Shown here in pieces: positions 1 through 5,971 of a DNA stretch of 8,697 nt. Source of the stretch: an uncultured Clostridia bacterium (lineage in GTDB: Bacteria; Bacillota; Clostridia; TANB77; CAG-508); NCBI GenBank assembly GCA_934149155.1, contig CAKPDZ010000055.1:1-8697 (forward strand), given 5' to 3'. The position numbers were made by a program, and so were the translations under genes. Positions within the stretch are counted from its first letter, which is position 1. Each line of letters starts with the position of its first letter. The notes under the pieces are model-generated. The model had not been told where the DNA came from, did no database searches, and saw only the letters and a list, made by a program, of their open reading frames with translations.

Positions 1-757
1 TTATTATTAGTTCTCTTGATAAAATTGTTATATATACTACTGTAATAAGAAAACCTGCCTCAAAATTTATCATTAATGAAGTAATTACTGAGATTATGCC
101 TAAAGTTATAAATTTAACAATATTAGAATTCAATTTTCTTTTATTATTCATATCATTTATAAAACCTGCAAATGCTATTATATATAATGGTATTGAGATT
201 ACAGTCGGTGCAACTGACGTAAATGGCCATAAACCATAAATAAGATTTCCATTTGCTCTAAATCCCCTCGAGTATGCTACTATATTAAGTAATGTTGCAA
301 GAATGTATAAAGATTTTGAGTGTTTACAAATTTTTCTATAATCAAAAAAATATAATCCTATAGCAAATAATATTGCACAGCTAAACAAAACACATTCTAT
401 TTTTGCAGTTATAATCTCATTTAATTCCAGTACATTCTTTTCGTAGAATGCACTAAAAAAGTTTGATGGTATAAATTTCATATAACTTCCACTAAGAAAA
501 ATTAATACAATTACTAAAATTAAAGTTATCCAATCCAATTTAGGTCTATGAATTTTATTTAATTTTTTTCCTATCTCTTTTGCATTCCCCATTTGATTGA
601 CTGCTAGTTCTTCTGCTTCTTTTGCAGAATATCCTTCTTCAATTTTTTCTTCTTTTACTTCATCTATATGAGTTCTAAGTTCTTCTTTAATTTGATTGCT
701 TGCGGGTTGGTATTTTATATTATTGCATACATTATCTAAAAATTCTTTAGTATTCAA
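1..757 (-). CDS. HAAS-domain membrane protein, probable FtsW/RodA-like body (3' end outside window)
   Basis: This reading frame is open from a TTG start at 757 to the window edge, giving 252 visible residues and no stop. Residues 1-70 are soluble and charged, with the pattern of the HAAS/permease-prefix domain (MNTKEFLDNVC at the start, an EELRTHIDEVKEE helix, then NQMGNAKEIGKKLNKIHRPK). About six hydrophobic segments follow, near residues 75-93, 119-138, 149-163, 181-200, 214-231 and 236-250, so the protein sits in the membrane. The spacing and the stretches YFFDYRK and YIIAFAGFI resemble the HAAS-FtsW/RodA/SpoVE-type proteins found beside PadR regulators in Clostridia; that subfamily call is from memory of the family and is less certain than the HAAS call. 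The C-terminal region with the residues typical of FtsW/RodA is not visible. The gene overlaps the end of padR by 11 nt and should be co-transcribed and co-regulated with it. A role in envelope or cell-wall synthesis is inference. Confidence 0.65.
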   Translation of the reverse strand, partial: MNTKEFLDNVCNNIKYQPASNQIKEELRTHIDEVKEEKIEEGYSAKEAEELAVNQMGNAKEIGKKLNKIHRPKLDWITLILVIVLIFLSGSYMKFIPSNFFSAFYEKNVLELNEIITAKIECVLFSCAILFAIGLYFFDYRKICKHSKSLYILATLLNIVAYSRGFRANGNLIYGLWPFTSVAPTVISIPLYIIAFAGFINDMNNKRKLNSNIVKFITLGIISVITSLMINFEAGFLITVVYITILSRELII

Positions 758-1085
758 ATAAAGCACCTCCAATTATTTGATTCATGCTTGTACTAAATAT
801 TTGCCATTCTTCTTTCTTGCTTTTTAACTGCTTTTTCCCATCTTTGGTAATTGAATAGTATTTTCTTTTTTTACCTCCTATCACATCCCAATAAGATAAA
901 ATCCATCCTTTTTCTTCAAGTTTATGTAATATTGGATATAATGTTCCTTCTTGAAATTCAAATACATTTTCAGATTTTTCTTTTAATTCTTTTATCATCT
1001 GATATCCATACATATTCTCATTTTCTAATACACCTAGTACTATTAATTCTGTACTACCTTTTAATAATTCTTTATTAATTTTCAT
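747..1085 (-). CDS. PadR-family transcriptional regulator
   Basis: This is a 112-residue winged-helix DNA-binding protein of the short PadR type (PadR N-terminal domain plus a short C-terminal dimerisation helix). Diagnostic stretches are MYGYQMIKELKEKSE (helix-turn-helix region, about residues 25-39), EGTLYPILHKLEEKGWI (recognition helix and turn, about 46-62) and KRKYYSITKDGKKQL (the wing and the following helix, about 73-87). The ATG at 1085 is preceded at proper distance by GGAAGGAG. PadR proteins usually repress a neighbouring membrane-protein gene and themselves. Here the next gene starts inside the padR 3' end and encodes a HAAS-domain membrane protein, the classical partner. A promoter overlaid by an inverted repeat lies just upstream (1103-1160), fitting autoregulation. 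The inducing signal cannot be read from the sequence. Confidence 0.93.
   Translation of the reverse strand: MKINKELLKGSTELIVLGVLENENMYGYQMIKELKEKSENVFEFQEGTLYPILHKLEEKGWILSYWDVIGGKKRKYYSITKDGKKQLKSKKEEWQIFSTSMNQIIGGALFEY
764..770 (-). promoter_or_regulatory. Ribosome binding site fixing the TTG start of the HAAS-domain gene
   Basis: On the minus strand GGAGGTG lies inside the last codons of padR, and its GGAGG core is 8 nt before a TTG at 757. The residues after that TTG (NTKEFLDNVC) match the usual beginning of HAAS-domain proteins, and no ATG is better placed. The overlap suggests that translation of this gene is coupled to that of padR. Confidence 0.75.
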
Positions 1086-1102
1086 AAGTTTTCTCCTTCC
1101 TT

Positions 1103-1149
1103 TATACCTTGTAATACTATGTATTTATTGCATTGTAATACAAGGTATA
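1103..1149. promoter_or_regulatory. Inverted repeat, probable PadR operator
   Basis: Two 15-nt arms (1103-1117, containing ATACCTTGTAATAC, and 1135-1149, containing GTAATACAAGGTAT) are reverse complements with one mismatch, separated by 17 nt. The right arm covers the -10 region and spacer of the padR promoter, and the left arm lies between the promoter and the padR ribosome binding site. A regulator bound here would block transcription, so this is the obvious operator for the adjacent PadR. It could also form an RNA hairpin in the leader, but the repeat of the core ACCTTGTAATAC in both arms favours a protein site. Confidence 0.6.
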
Positions 1150-1160
1150 TTTTTTGTCAA
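1132..1160 (-). promoter_or_regulatory. Sigma-A-type promoter for padR
   Basis: The minus strand has a perfect -35 TTGACA (1155-1160), a 17-nt spacer and a -10 TACAAT (1132-1137). Transcription would begin near 1125, leaving a leader of about 40 nt before the padR ATG at 1085. The promoter is overlapped by the inverted repeat described as the likely operator. Confidence 0.75.
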
Positions 1161-1181
1161 TAGTTTCCTAATAAATTATAC

Positions 1182-1203
1182 AAAAAAAACAGCTATCTGT
1201 TTT
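1182..1203 (-). terminator. Possible rho-independent terminator or insulator upstream of padR
   Basis: On the minus strand AAAACAG-ATAG-CTGTTTT forms a 7-bp stem with a 4-nt loop, and the T tract continues to a total of eight Ts (1182-1189). An alternative pairing, AGCTAT (1212-1207) with ATAGCT (1196-1191), would compete with it. The likely role is to stop antisense transcripts or readthrough before they reach padR. The stem is weak and AT-rich, so this may be fortuitous. Confidence 0.35.
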
Positions 1204-1221
1204 AGAATAGCTTAAAATATT

Positions 1222-1251
1222 TTGCACAATTTTATTTTTCAGTAATATTAT
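1222..1251 (+). promoter_or_regulatory. Possible promoter of the peroxiredoxin gene
   Basis: TTGCAC (1222-1227) and TATTAT (1246-1251) are separated by 18 nt. Transcription would start near 1258, just ahead of the AAAGGAG ribosome binding site at 1261-1267. Both hexamers deviate from consensus and the background is very AT-rich, so the support is positional. No operator such as a PerR box was recognised. Confidence 0.4.
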
Positions 1252-1275
1252 ATAAAAATGAAAGGAGTTTTTAAT

Positions 1276-1969
1276 ATGGACTATGAATTAATGATGAATG
1301 GAACTGTAAAAATCGGTCAGCACGCTCCAAGTTTTGAAGCAGAAACTACATATGGACATATCAGCCTTGATGACTATAAAGGAAAATGGCTAGTATTCTT
1401 CTCTCACCCACGGATCATTCACACCTGTCTGCACCAGTGAAATGATTGCATTTGCAAACGCTTGCCCATACTTTGAAAAATTAAATACCTGCTTACTAGG
1501 ATTAAGCATCGATAGTAATGCTTCAGATTTGGCCTGGATGCATGATATTTATTGTATGACAGGAATTGTTCTACCTTTTCCAATAGTTGCAGATAGAAAT
1601 GGTTCAATAGCAAGAAAATATGGAATGATATCTAATGATGTTAGTTCTACTGAAACAGTTAGAAATGTTTTTATAATTGATGATAAAGGAATTGTTAGAA
1701 CTATACTTGTATATCCTCTAAATATAGGTAGATTTATACCAGAAATTCTAAGAATTATTGAAGCATTACAAATGGCAGATTGCTCAAAAGGCTCTACACC
1801 TGCAAATTGGATGCCTGGTCAGCCTGTTATTGTACCTTCTCCTAAAACTTATCCTCAATTACAAGAACGTTTAAATTATATTGAGCAAAATGATAATGGA
1901 ATGAACTGGTATTTAAGTTTTAAAGAGCCACCAAAACTTTGTGATACAAGCAAAAATTGTAAAAATTAG
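1276..1969 (+). pseudogene. Peroxiredoxin of the Prx6/1-Cys (AhpC-TSA) type, frameshifted in the catalytic loop
   Basis: Read through one apparent frameshift, this is a peroxiredoxin of about 230 residues, which reduces H2O2 and organic peroxides with a cysteine thiol. The ATG at 1276 follows AAAGGAG (1261-1267) at normal spacing; an upstream ATG at 1258 has no site of its own. The first frame gives MDYELMMNGTVKIG... up to FFSHP (codon 45, ending at 1410), then leaves the family and stops at TGA 1438-1440. Removing one base near 1411 restores GSFTPVCTSEMIAF and a full-length protein ending at 1969. That restores the PxxxTxxC motif (PGSFTPVC), with the peroxidatic cysteine codon at 1430-1432 (about residue 52). 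The later stretches ETVRNVFIIDDKG and NIGRFIPEILRIIEAL, and the long C-terminal arm (NWMPGQPVIVP), are typical of the Prx6 group. Two late cysteines (LCDTSKNC) might act as resolving or redox partners. The gene is convergent with the fatty-acid operon. A sequencing error is a real alternative to a true pseudogene. Confidence 0.85.
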
Positions 1970-1996
1970 TTATGCTTTCCAATTAAATTTTATAGA

Positions 1997-2088
1997 GTTT
2001 AGAAAATTAATAATATATTGTTTTTTATACCTTGGTGTTTGGTCGCTTACGCGGTATCTCAAAACAATATATTATTAATTTTTTAAAT
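1997..2088. terminator. Large hairpin between convergent genes, likely bidirectional terminator
   Basis: Arms 2003-2024 and 2061-2082 are perfect 22-nt reverse complements (left arm begins AAAATTAATAATATATTG), and four more A-T pairs follow outside after one imperfect position. The 36-nt loop is less AT-rich and structured in turn: ATACC (2027-2031) pairs with GGTAT (2053-2057), and CGC-TTAC-GCG lies inside it, reading as a GTAA tetraloop on the minus strand. T runs follow the stem on both strands (TTTTTT at 2079-2084 on plus; TTTTCT on minus). It lies 27 nt past the peroxiredoxin stop and about 50 nt past the fabI stop, the right place to end both transcripts. The stem and loop are much larger than in an ordinary terminator. 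Confidence 0.6.
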
Positions 2089-2135
2089 CTACTATTTTAT
2101 AATCTAGAAATCATAACCAATTTTGTACAACTTTT

Positions 2136-2909
2136 TCAAACTCCCATAATTTCGTATCCATTATCAGCATAAATAGTTTGCCCTGTAATGCAGTCAGACA
2201 TAGAGCTCAATAAAAATGTAGCAACATTTCCAACTTGTATTGTAGTAATATTTTTGTGTAATGGTGCTTTTTCTTCAATAACGTCTAAAATACTTCCAAA
2301 GTCTTTAATCCCTCTTGCAGACAATGTTTTAATTGGTCCTGCTGAAATTGCATTTACACGAATTTGCTCTTTTCCTAAATTTTCAGCTAAGTATCTTACA
2401 CTTGATTCTAATGCAGATTTTGCAATTCCCATCACATTATATCCTTCTATTACTTTTGTTGAACCATAATATGTTAAAGTAACTAAACTTGCATTTTCAT
2501 TTAGCATTTCTAGTTCTTTTGCAGTTCTTGCTGCTAATACAAATGAATATGCACTAACTTCGCATGCATGCAAATATCCTTCTTTACTTGTTTGAATAAA
2601 ATCATTGTGTAAATCTTCTGTAAATGCATGTGCTATCGCATGTACAATTCCATCAATTTTTCCATTTTCTTCTTTAATTTTTTCAAAAGTTGCTCTTACT
2701 TGTTCGTCATCTGATGCCTCATCTAAAAGATATACTTTACTTCCTTTAAATTCTGAAACCAATTCTTCTATTTTTGATTTGTTTTCTTCTCCTTTACATG
2801 TAAAAAGCAATTCAGCTCCATTTTCATATGCAGATTTTGCAATTCCAAATGCTATACTCCATTTATTTCTAATTCCCATTATTAGGATTTTCTTATTTTC
2901 TAACAACAT
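2136..2909 (-). CDS. fabI: Enoyl-[acyl-carrier-protein] reductase (FabI)
   Basis: FabI reduces the trans-2-enoyl-ACP double bond with NAD(P)H, the last step of each elongation round, as a cytoplasmic tetramer. The 257 residues are full length for the family. The N-terminal MGIRNKWSIAFGIA (about 11-24) is the atypical-SDR nucleotide loop. The catalytic pair is Tyr157 and Lys164 in Y-x6-K (YNVMGIAK), with the upstream Tyr147 in LTYYG. HAIAHA at 90-95 corresponds to the E. coli region around Gly93, where triclosan binds; here alanine occupies the equivalent place, as in staphylococcal FabI. The Y-x6-K spacing separates it from FabG-type reductases (Y-x3-K), and it is unlike the flavoprotein FabK. 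The ATG at 2909 lies within the accA 3' end (17-nt overlap) behind AAAGGAG, so translation is probably coupled. It is the last gene of the operon. Confidence 0.95.
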   Translation of the reverse strand: MLLENKKILIMGIRNKWSIAFGIAKSAYENGAELLFTCKGEENKSKIEELVSEFKGSKVYLLDEASDDEQVRATFEKIKEENGKIDGIVHAIAHAFTEDLHNDFIQTSKEGYLHACEVSAYSFVLAARTAKELEMLNENASLVTLTYYGSTKVIEGYNVMGIAKSALESSVRYLAENLGKEQIRVNAISAGPIKTLSARGIKDFGSILDVIEEKAPLHKNITTIQVGNVATFLLSSMSDCITGQTIYADNGYEIMGV

Positions 2910-3711
2910 TAATATTCTCTCCTTTTTCTATAGTAACGAATTCTCCCATATTTCTGTATTTTTGATATCTACTCTCCACTAATTCCTCTGCAGATAATTT
3001 CTTCAATTCCAACACTATATTCTCGATTTCATTCTTTAAATCCTTTGCTGTTTGTTCAAATGATTTTTCCTCAACTATTTTATCAATAATATTTAATTCT
3101 AGCAAATCTTGTGCTGTTAATTTCATTTTTTCTGCCGCTTCTTTTGCACGTGATGCATCTTTCCACAAAATACTTGCATAACCTTCTGGAGATAAAATTG
3201 AATAGATTGCATTTTCTAGCATGATTACTTTATTTCCTACTCCAAGTGCCAAAGCTCCTCCACTTGAACCTTCTCCTATTACTATTGCAATTACTGGTAC
3301 CTTTAAACCCGATAATTGAAGCATTGATGATGCAATAGCTTCTCCTTGACCTTTTTCTTCTGCTTCTATTCCTGGATATGCTCCTTTAGTATCAATAAAT
3401 GTGATAACTGGTCTATTAAACTTTTCTGCCTGTTTCATAAATCTAATCCCTTTTCTGTAACTCTCTGGGTTAGGCATTCCAAAATTTCTTTCTATATTTT
3501 CTTTTGTTGTTCTTCCTTTTTGCTCTGCTATTACTGTAAAATTCTGATCACCTATTCTTGCAAGTCCACATACAATTGCCTTATCATCTTTTCCAGCTCT
3601 ATCTCCATGTAATTCTATAAATTCATCAAATATTTTTTCAATATAATCTAATGATGTCTTTCTTTTTGGGTCTCTTGCAATTTCAACTTTTTCCCATGCT
3701 GTTTTTTCCAA
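2893..3711 (-). CDS. accA: Acetyl-CoA carboxylase carboxyltransferase subunit alpha
   Basis: AccA and AccD form the carboxyltransferase that moves CO2 from carboxybiotin on AccB to acetyl-CoA, giving malonyl-CoA. I place the start at TTG 3711, giving 272 residues beginning MEKTAWEKVEIAR, because AAAGGAGGTG (3718-3727) has its core 8 nt before it. The GTG at 3720 would add three residues but is part of that ribosome binding site. Family stretches are LDYIEKIFDEFIELHGDR near the N-terminus, the crotonase-fold oxyanion region GEGSSGGALALG (about 146-157), and SPEGYASILWKD (about 174-185). The protein is shorter than the 319-residue E. coli subunit, as is common in Firmicutes. One nucleotide separates it from the accD stop, and its end overlaps fabI by 17 nt. 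Confidence 0.95.
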   Translation of the reverse strand: MEKTAWEKVEIARDPKRKTSLDYIEKIFDEFIELHGDRAGKDDKAIVCGLARIGDQNFTVIAEQKGRTTKENIERNFGMPNPESYRKGIRFMKQAEKFNRPVITFIDTKGAYPGIEAEEKGQGEAIASSMLQLSGLKVPVIAIVIGEGSSGGALALGVGNKVIMLENAIYSILSPEGYASILWKDASRAKEAAEKMKLTAQDLLELNIIDKIVEEKSFEQTAKDLKNEIENIVLELKKLSAEELVESRYQKYRNMGEFVTIEKGENINVVRK

Positions 3712-3712
3712 T

Positions 3713-4558
3713 CTATTCACCTCCTTTATGTAATTTAATTAGTGTACTCAATGTATTTTTCATATCTTTTCTTTCAACAATTTTGTCTATAAATCCGTGT
3801 TCTAATAAAAACTCTGAAGTTTGAAAATCTTCTGGTAAAGTTTGTCCTATTGTTTGCTCTATTACACGTTTTCCAGCGAATCCAATCATTGCTTTAGGTT
3901 CTGCAAGTACTATATCTGCAATACTTGCAAATGAAGCTGTAACTCCTCCATATGTTGGATCTGTTAATACAGATATATATAACAATCCTGCATCATTTAA
4001 TTTTCTTATTGCTGATGTTGTTTTTGCCATCTGCATTAAAGACACTATTCCTTCTTGCATTCTTGCTCCGCCTGATGTACAAAAAATTATAATTGGTAGT
4101 TTTAATTCTATCGCTTTTTCTATAGCATATGTAATTTTTTCTCCAACTACAACTCCCATACTTCCCATTAAAAATCCACTATCCATTACACAAATTACTA
4201 CATCTTCTCCATTTATTTTTCCTGTACCACATCCTACTGCTTCTTGAATTCCTGTTTTCTCTCTTAATGCTTTTATTTTTTTAGGGTAATCTTCTAAATT
4301 TAGTGGATTTGTTGTATCTATATCTAAATCAAATCTTTTATAAGAGCCTTCGTCTAATGTTGTTTCTATTCTTTTATTTATATGCATTCTAAAATATGCA
4401 CCACAATTAGGACAAATTGAATAATTTTCTCTTAAAGTTTCTTTATAAATTATTTCTTTACATTTATCACATTTTATCCATTTTCCAATTGGAATATCTA
4501 CTTTATTTGCTGACCTTTTAGCTGTTGGCTCTCTTTTTTTTATTTTATCTACTATCAT
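3713..4558 (-). CDS. accD: Acetyl-CoA carboxylase carboxyltransferase subunit beta
   Basis: This is the zinc-ribbon subunit of the carboxyltransferase, 281 residues and full length. The zinc ribbon is CDKC (Cys30, Cys33) and CPNC (Cys49, Cys52). The carboxyltransferase domain follows, with GVVVGEKITYAIEKAIELKLP, the signature FCTSGGARMQEG (about 159-170) and LTDPTYGGVTASFA (about 198-211), which build the acetyl-CoA pocket and pair with AccA. The ATG at 4558 follows AGAGGAAAG, 11 nt after the accC stop. Its stop (TAG 3713-3715) is immediately before accA, fitting equimolar production of the two partners. In E. coli the zinc ribbon is reported to bind the subunit mRNAs; nothing here shows whether that applies. 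Confidence 0.97.
   Translation of the reverse strand: MIVDKIKKREPTAKRSANKVDIPIGKWIKCDKCKEIIYKETLRENYSICPNCGAYFRMHINKRIETTLDEGSYKRFDLDIDTTNPLNLEDYPKKIKALREKTGIQEAVGCGTGKINGEDVVICVMDSGFLMGSMGVVVGEKITYAIEKAIELKLPIIIFCTSGGARMQEGIVSLMQMAKTTSAIRKLNDAGLLYISVLTDPTYGGVTASFASIADIVLAEPKAMIGFAGKRVIEQTIGQTLPEDFQTSEFLLEHGFIDKIVERKDMKNTLSTLIKLHKGGE
3718..3727 (-). promoter_or_regulatory. Ribosome binding site that decides the accA start (TTG 3711)
   Basis: AAAGGAGGTG on the minus strand lies in the last codons of accD. Its GGAGG core is 8 nt from the TTG at 3711, while the alternative GTG start at 3718-3720 overlaps the site itself and has no upstream site of its own. Confidence 0.8.
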
Positions 4559-4569
4559 TTTTCTTTCCT

Positions 4570-5913
4570 CTATTTTAAAATTTCTTTTTCAATAAAAGAG
4601 GTATCAAAATTTCCTCTAATAAAATTTGGATTTTTTATAATTTTAAACAAGAAATCTATGTTCGTATCTACACCCTCTATTACTGTTTCCTCTAAAGCTC
4701 GTTTCATTTTGCTGATTGCTTCATTTCTTGTGTCACCATGTGTAATTATTTTTGCAATCATTGAATCATAGTTACTTGGTATTGTATAACCTGAATATAT
4801 TGCTGTATCTACTCTTACTCCATTTCCTCCTGGCAAAATTACTCCTGTTATTGTTCCTGGACATGGTCTAAAATTCTTAGCTGGATTTTCTGCATTTATT
4901 CTACATTCAATACTATATCCATTAAATTTTACATCTTTTTGTTTTATTTTTAATGGTTCTCCTGCAGATACTCTTATTTGAGCTTTAACAATATCTATTC
5001 CTGTTCTTTCTTCTGTTATTGGGTGTTCTACTTGTATTCTTGTATTCATCTCCATAAAATAGAAATTTTTATCACTATCTACTAAAAATTCAATCGTTCC
5101 ACAACTTGTATATCCTGATGCTTTTACTGCTTTAATTGCAGATTCTCCCATCTTATTTCTTAATTTGTCATCTATAGCTGTTGATGGTGTTTCTTCAATA
5201 ACTTTTTGATTTCTTCTCTGTATTGAGCAATCTCTTTCTCCTAGATGAATTACATTTCCGTGCTCATCTGCTAAAATTTGGATTTCTACATGTCGAGGAT
5301 TTTTTATGAACTTTTCTATATATATTTCATCATCATTAAAAGAGAGTTTTGCTTCTTGTTTTACAATATTATAATTACTTTCTAGTTCTTCTGGAACATT
5401 TACAATTCTTATTCCTTTTCCTCCACCTCCAGCTGCTGCTTTTAGCATAATTGGATATCCTATTTCATTTGCAATTTTGATTGCATCTTTTAGACCTTTT
5501 ACACTTCCATCTGAACCCGGAACAACTGGAACACCTGCATTTTTCATTAATTCTTTTGCATTCGATTTATTTCCCATCATTTCAATTACTTTATAATTTG
5601 GACCTATAAATTTTATATTAGATTCTTCACATATTTTTGCAAACTGGCTATTTTCTGATAAAAATCCAAATCCAGGATGAATTGCATCTGCTCCTGTTAT
5701 ATTAGCTGCTTCTATTATATTTTTAAAATTCAAATAGCTTTTACTAGAATTTGCAGGTCCTATGCATATTGCTTCATCAGCTAGTTTTACATGCATTGCA
5801 TCTTTGTCTACTTCTGAATATACTGCAACTGTTTTTACATTCATTTCTTTACAAGCTCTTATTATTCTTACTGCAATTTCTCCTCTATTTGCAATCAATA
5901 TCTTATTTATCAT
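4570..5913 (-). CDS. accC: Acetyl-CoA carboxylase, biotin carboxylase subunit
   Basis: AccC carboxylates the biotin on AccB using ATP and bicarbonate. The 447 residues match the usual length (E. coli 449). The N-terminal domain starts MINKILIANRGEIAVRIIRA. The ATP-grasp domain has Lys116 and the glycine-rich loop KAAAGGGGKGIRI (158-170). The catalytic stretch FMEMNTRIQVEHP (286-298) carries Glu288, Asn290, Arg292 and Glu296, and Arg338 lies in ECRIN. All key residues are intact and nearly co-numbered with the E. coli enzyme. Pyruvate carboxylase and propionyl-CoA carboxylase share this fold, but the length and the flanking accB/accD/accA settle the assignment. The ATG at 5913 follows AGGAAAGG. 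The 58-nt gap to fabZ is the largest within the operon, and no terminator or promoter is evident in it. Confidence 0.97.
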   Translation of the reverse strand: MINKILIANRGEIAVRIIRACKEMNVKTVAVYSEVDKDAMHVKLADEAICIGPANSSKSYLNFKNIIEAANITGADAIHPGFGFLSENSQFAKICEESNIKFIGPNYKVIEMMGNKSNAKELMKNAGVPVVPGSDGSVKGLKDAIKIANEIGYPIMLKAAAGGGGKGIRIVNVPEELESNYNIVKQEAKLSFNDDEIYIEKFIKNPRHVEIQILADEHGNVIHLGERDCSIQRRNQKVIEETPSTAIDDKLRNKMGESAIKAVKASGYTSCGTIEFLVDSDKNFYFMEMNTRIQVEHPITEERTGIDIVKAQIRVSAGEPLKIKQKDVKFNGYSIECRINAENPAKNFRPCPGTITGVILPGGNGVRVDTAIYSGYTIPSNYDSMIAKIITHGDTRNEAISKMKRALEETVIEGVDTNIDFLFKIIKNPNFIRGNFDTSFIEKEILK

Positions 5914-5971
5914 CTTTCTTTTCCTTTCCTATAAGCTCCCAAATGACATCATTTTGAAAACTTAGAAATAA

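Noticed and set aside
1438..1440. In-frame TGA in the peroxiredoxin read as selenocysteine
   Set aside because: Selenoprotein peroxiredoxins carry UGA at the peroxidatic position. Here that position is an intact TGC (1430-1432) in the shifted frame, and the TGA lies in a stretch that no longer matches the family, so a frameshift explains it better.
1442..1969. A separate gene starting at ATG 1442
   Set aside because: It has no ribosome binding site, and its first residues (MIAFANACPYF) are the interior of the peroxiredoxin just after the catalytic Cys. It is the downstream half of the broken gene.
2188..2982. Plus-strand open frames opposite fabI and accA, and similar frames opposite accC, fabZ, fabF and padR
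   Set aside because: They lie antisense to well-conserved genes, lack ribosome binding sites, match no recognisable family and have low-complexity Phe/Ser/Leu-rich composition typical of shadows of AT-rich genes.
5941..5954. Palindrome AAATGA-CA-TCATTT in the fabZ-accC gap as an operator
   Set aside because: It is short, unique in the window, inside an operon and unlike the FapR or FabT sites I know; chance is sufficient in this base composition.
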